Positions 13,789-15,081 of a stretch of 15,081 nt of DNA are shown here, piece by piece (the stretch's first letter is position 1; each line of letters opens with the position of its first letter). This DNA is from CAYVZU01 sp964455935 (GTDB lineage Bacteria; Fibrobacterota; CAYVZU01), in assembly GCA_964455935.1 (NCBI GenBank), contig CAYVZU010000100.1:1-15081 (forward strand), given 5' to 3'. Under the pieces are notes generated by a model. That model was given only the letters and a program-made list of their open reading frames with translations. It did not search any database and was not told where the DNA came from. A program made the position numbers and the translations under genes.

Positions 13789-14063
13789 GTGAGTCGTGAG
13801 GCGTCAGTCGTCAGTTGATAGCCAGAGCCTAAGCCGTCGCGGCCGGAAGGAATTTGGACAGGATGGCGGGATGGTTGGGATTCCAAAAACAGGAGAACCG
13901 TCCTGCCATCCTGTCAAGAATTTCCTGTTTTCGTTTTTTTCCCATTTATGCTCGCAGCGTAGTCGTTGAACATGAGGATTCCAAACACGAGAACGAAAAC
14001 ACCGGATCGTTGCGGTTCTCCGTCGTCCAATTCACAACCCGCAACTCACAGCTCACGACTCAC
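13789..14063. repeat. Second nested inverted-repeat element, running into a coding sequence
   Basis: Outer arms GTGAGTCGTGAG (13789-13800) and CTCACGACTCAC (14052-14063) are perfect reverse complements. Inner arms GACAGGATGGCGGGA (13857-13871) and TCCTGCCATCCTGTC (13901-13915) match at 14 of 15 positions, the mismatch being a G-T wobble. The right outer arm lies inside the following gene. The nested layout and overall size (275 bp) mirror the element at 1712-1979, though the sequences differ. Confidence 0.7.
13857..13940 (+). terminator. Candidate terminator after the NHL-kinase pair
   Basis: The 15-bp inner stem (13857-13871 with 13901-13915, 29-nt loop) is followed by a T-rich run, TTTCCTGTTTTCGTTTTTTT (13921-13940). 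This is compatible with factor-independent termination of the upstream pair, although the loop is long and the T-run starts 5 nt after the stem. Confidence 0.45.
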
Positions 14064-15081
14064 GACTCTCCTTCTTTTCCCTGTCCTCCTTGTCTGCGCC
14101 GGTCTGGCGCATGCGGATAAAACCATTCTGCTGCTTCCGTTCGAGCCGGATCCGCTCGTTCGCAAATGGGAATGGATCGGCCATGCCCTGGAGGAAACCT
14201 GCAGGCGCAACATCGAGCAATGGCCCGGCACAATCCTGTGGCCCTTTTTTCAGCCCGTTCCCGAGACAGCCGGGGTTATGCTGAACCGGGTGGCGCCGTT
14301 GGACAGCCTGTGGGGGAATCTCTGGTGTCTCGATTACGTCGTGGGCGGACAATACCGCGTAAAAGGCGAACGCATTGAAGTGGACCTGCGGGTGCGAAGT
14401 CTTCGGCCGGGCGGCGATATCGATACCGCGCGGCTGCAGGGGGCGGTTCAGTCCGTGCAGCAGTTGACCGCCGACGTCTGCCGCCGGGCCGCGGCCGGGC
14501 TGGGCTGTTCGCTGGGGCGGCAGGACCGGCAGCGACTTTATGCCGTAACAACGGCGCTTCCGGCGGCCTATTCTTCCTACGCGGCGGGATACGGCAACCT
14601 GAAACGGGCACGCTACTCGGCCGCTGTATTCGCGCTGCTGCGGGCCGTTTCGCTGGATGAGCAATTTGCCGAGGCTCATCATCTTCTGGGGCTGGGCTAT
14701 TTGCGGACCGGAAAACGCAATGAGGCGATTGCGTCGTTCTACCGAGCCCTGGAATTGGATGGCCGCCGGACTCTTTTCCGGCTCGATCTTGGCATGGCCT
14801 ATCTCGATAACCGGCAGGATGACCTGGCCCTCAAGATCGTAGAGTCTTTCGACCGCGACCAAGCCCGGAGCGCTGGTGCTTTGAATCTGCAAGGCCTCTT
14901 GTCTCTGCGCCAGGGCCTTTATAGTCCGGCCGTGTCCCATTTTGTCCGGGCGCTTGCGGCCGACCCGCTTTGCTGGGATTATCCCATGAATCTTGGATTC
15001 TCATACTATCGCGCGGCCGAGTACCCTCAAGCCATTCTGGAGTTCGAACGCCTGGTCCGCAAGCGTCCACGAAACGCCCGG
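13972..15081 (+). CDS. Exported TolB-N-like/TPR protein, 3'-truncated by the window edge
   Basis: The frame is open from ATG 13972 to the last base, 370 codons, with no stop. Residues 1-29 are polar and basic, 30-48 a hydrophobic signal segment (LTTLLLFPVLLVCAGLAHA, cleavage before Asp49). Residues 50-145 resemble the N-terminal domain of TolB and related outer-membrane-associated proteins: TILLLPFEPDP near the start and YVVGGQYRVKGERIEVDLRV (122-141). From about 205 on there are TPR units, for example AEAHHLLGLGYLRTGKRNEA and MNLGFSYYRAAEYPQA. Upstream of the hydrophobic segment only ATG 13972 or TTG 13966 can serve as start, because a TAG lies just before. The unusually long n-region is encoded partly by an intergenic-type repeat. 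It is probably a periplasmic scaffold; the partner is unknown. Confidence 0.8.
   Translation, partial: MRIPNTRTKTPDRCGSPSSNSQPATHSSRLTTLLLFPVLLVCAGLAHADKTILLLPFEPDPLVRKWEWIGHALEETCRRNIEQWPGTILWPFFQPVPETAGVMLNRVAPLDSLWGNLWCLDYVVGGQYRVKGERIEVDLRVRSLRPGGDIDTARLQGAVQSVQQLTADVCRRAAAGLGCSLGRQDRQRLYAVTTALPAAYSSYAAGYGNLKRARYSAAVFALLRAVSLDEQFAEAHHLLGLGYLRTGKRNEAIASFYRALELDGRRTLFRLDLGMAYLDNRQDDLALKIVESFDRDQARSAGALNLQGLLSLRQGLYSPAVSHFVRALAADPLCWDYPMNLGFSYYRAAEYPQAILEFERLVRKRPRNAR

Noticed and set aside
14053..14940. 295-codon minus-strand open frame
   Set aside because: It is antisense to the TolB-N-like/TPR gene, whose plus-strand frame shows a signal peptide and repeats.
1..15081. tRNA, rRNA or CRISPR array
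   Set aside because: No cloverleaf-like sequence with TTC-loop signature, no rRNA motifs and no regularly spaced direct repeats were seen.

Overview
The window looks like chromosomal DNA of an uncultured diderm (Gram-negative-type) bacterium. Most core genes are G+C-rich. Envelope functions dominate: a murein lytic transglycosylase with LysM repeats, SppA, a likely outer-membrane beta-barrel, and several exported proteins. Few genes have a clear Shine-Dalgarno site; several instead carry a TATnTTTTTC-like motif just before the start codon. That habit, plus the gene content, would fit an FCB-group lineage such as Fibrobacterota or a relative. The placement is a guess: no marker gene is present.

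Layout. Left edge: the 3' end of a TPR protein (+), convergent with sppA (-). A 284-bp gap of nested inverted repeats separates sppA from an MltD-like lytic transglycosylase (-). Next on the minus strand come a response regulator fused to an RsbW-like ATPase and, 2 bp upstream of it, a XerC/D-type tyrosine recombinase. From about 6090 to 8950 lies a more A+T-rich accessory stretch, all genes on the minus strand: a HigBA-type toxin-antitoxin pair with a visible promoter and operator, a small beta-barrel protein and a small secreted protein. Direct and inverted repeats resembling integron attC sites flank the last two, but no integron integrase is in the window.

Right of this, a U32-family protein and surE form a minus-strand pair coupled by an ATGA overlap. 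Divergent from surE, an exported NHL beta-propeller protein and a membrane polyprenol/diacylglycerol-kinase-like protein form a GTGA-overlapping plus-strand pair. A second nested inverted-repeat element follows and runs into the 5' coding end of an exported TolB-N-like/TPR protein that continues past the window.

How they work together: sppA, the transglycosylase and the TPR/TolB-like proteins all act in the cell envelope. The regulator-ATPase probably sets a phospho-dependent partner switch. The xer and surE/U32 genes are housekeeping (chromosome dimer resolution, nucleotide phosphatase, RNA hydroxylation). The most interesting points are the REC-ATPase fusion, the cassette-like island, the start-adjacent promoter motif, and an intergenic repeat apparently recruited to encode part of a signal peptide.
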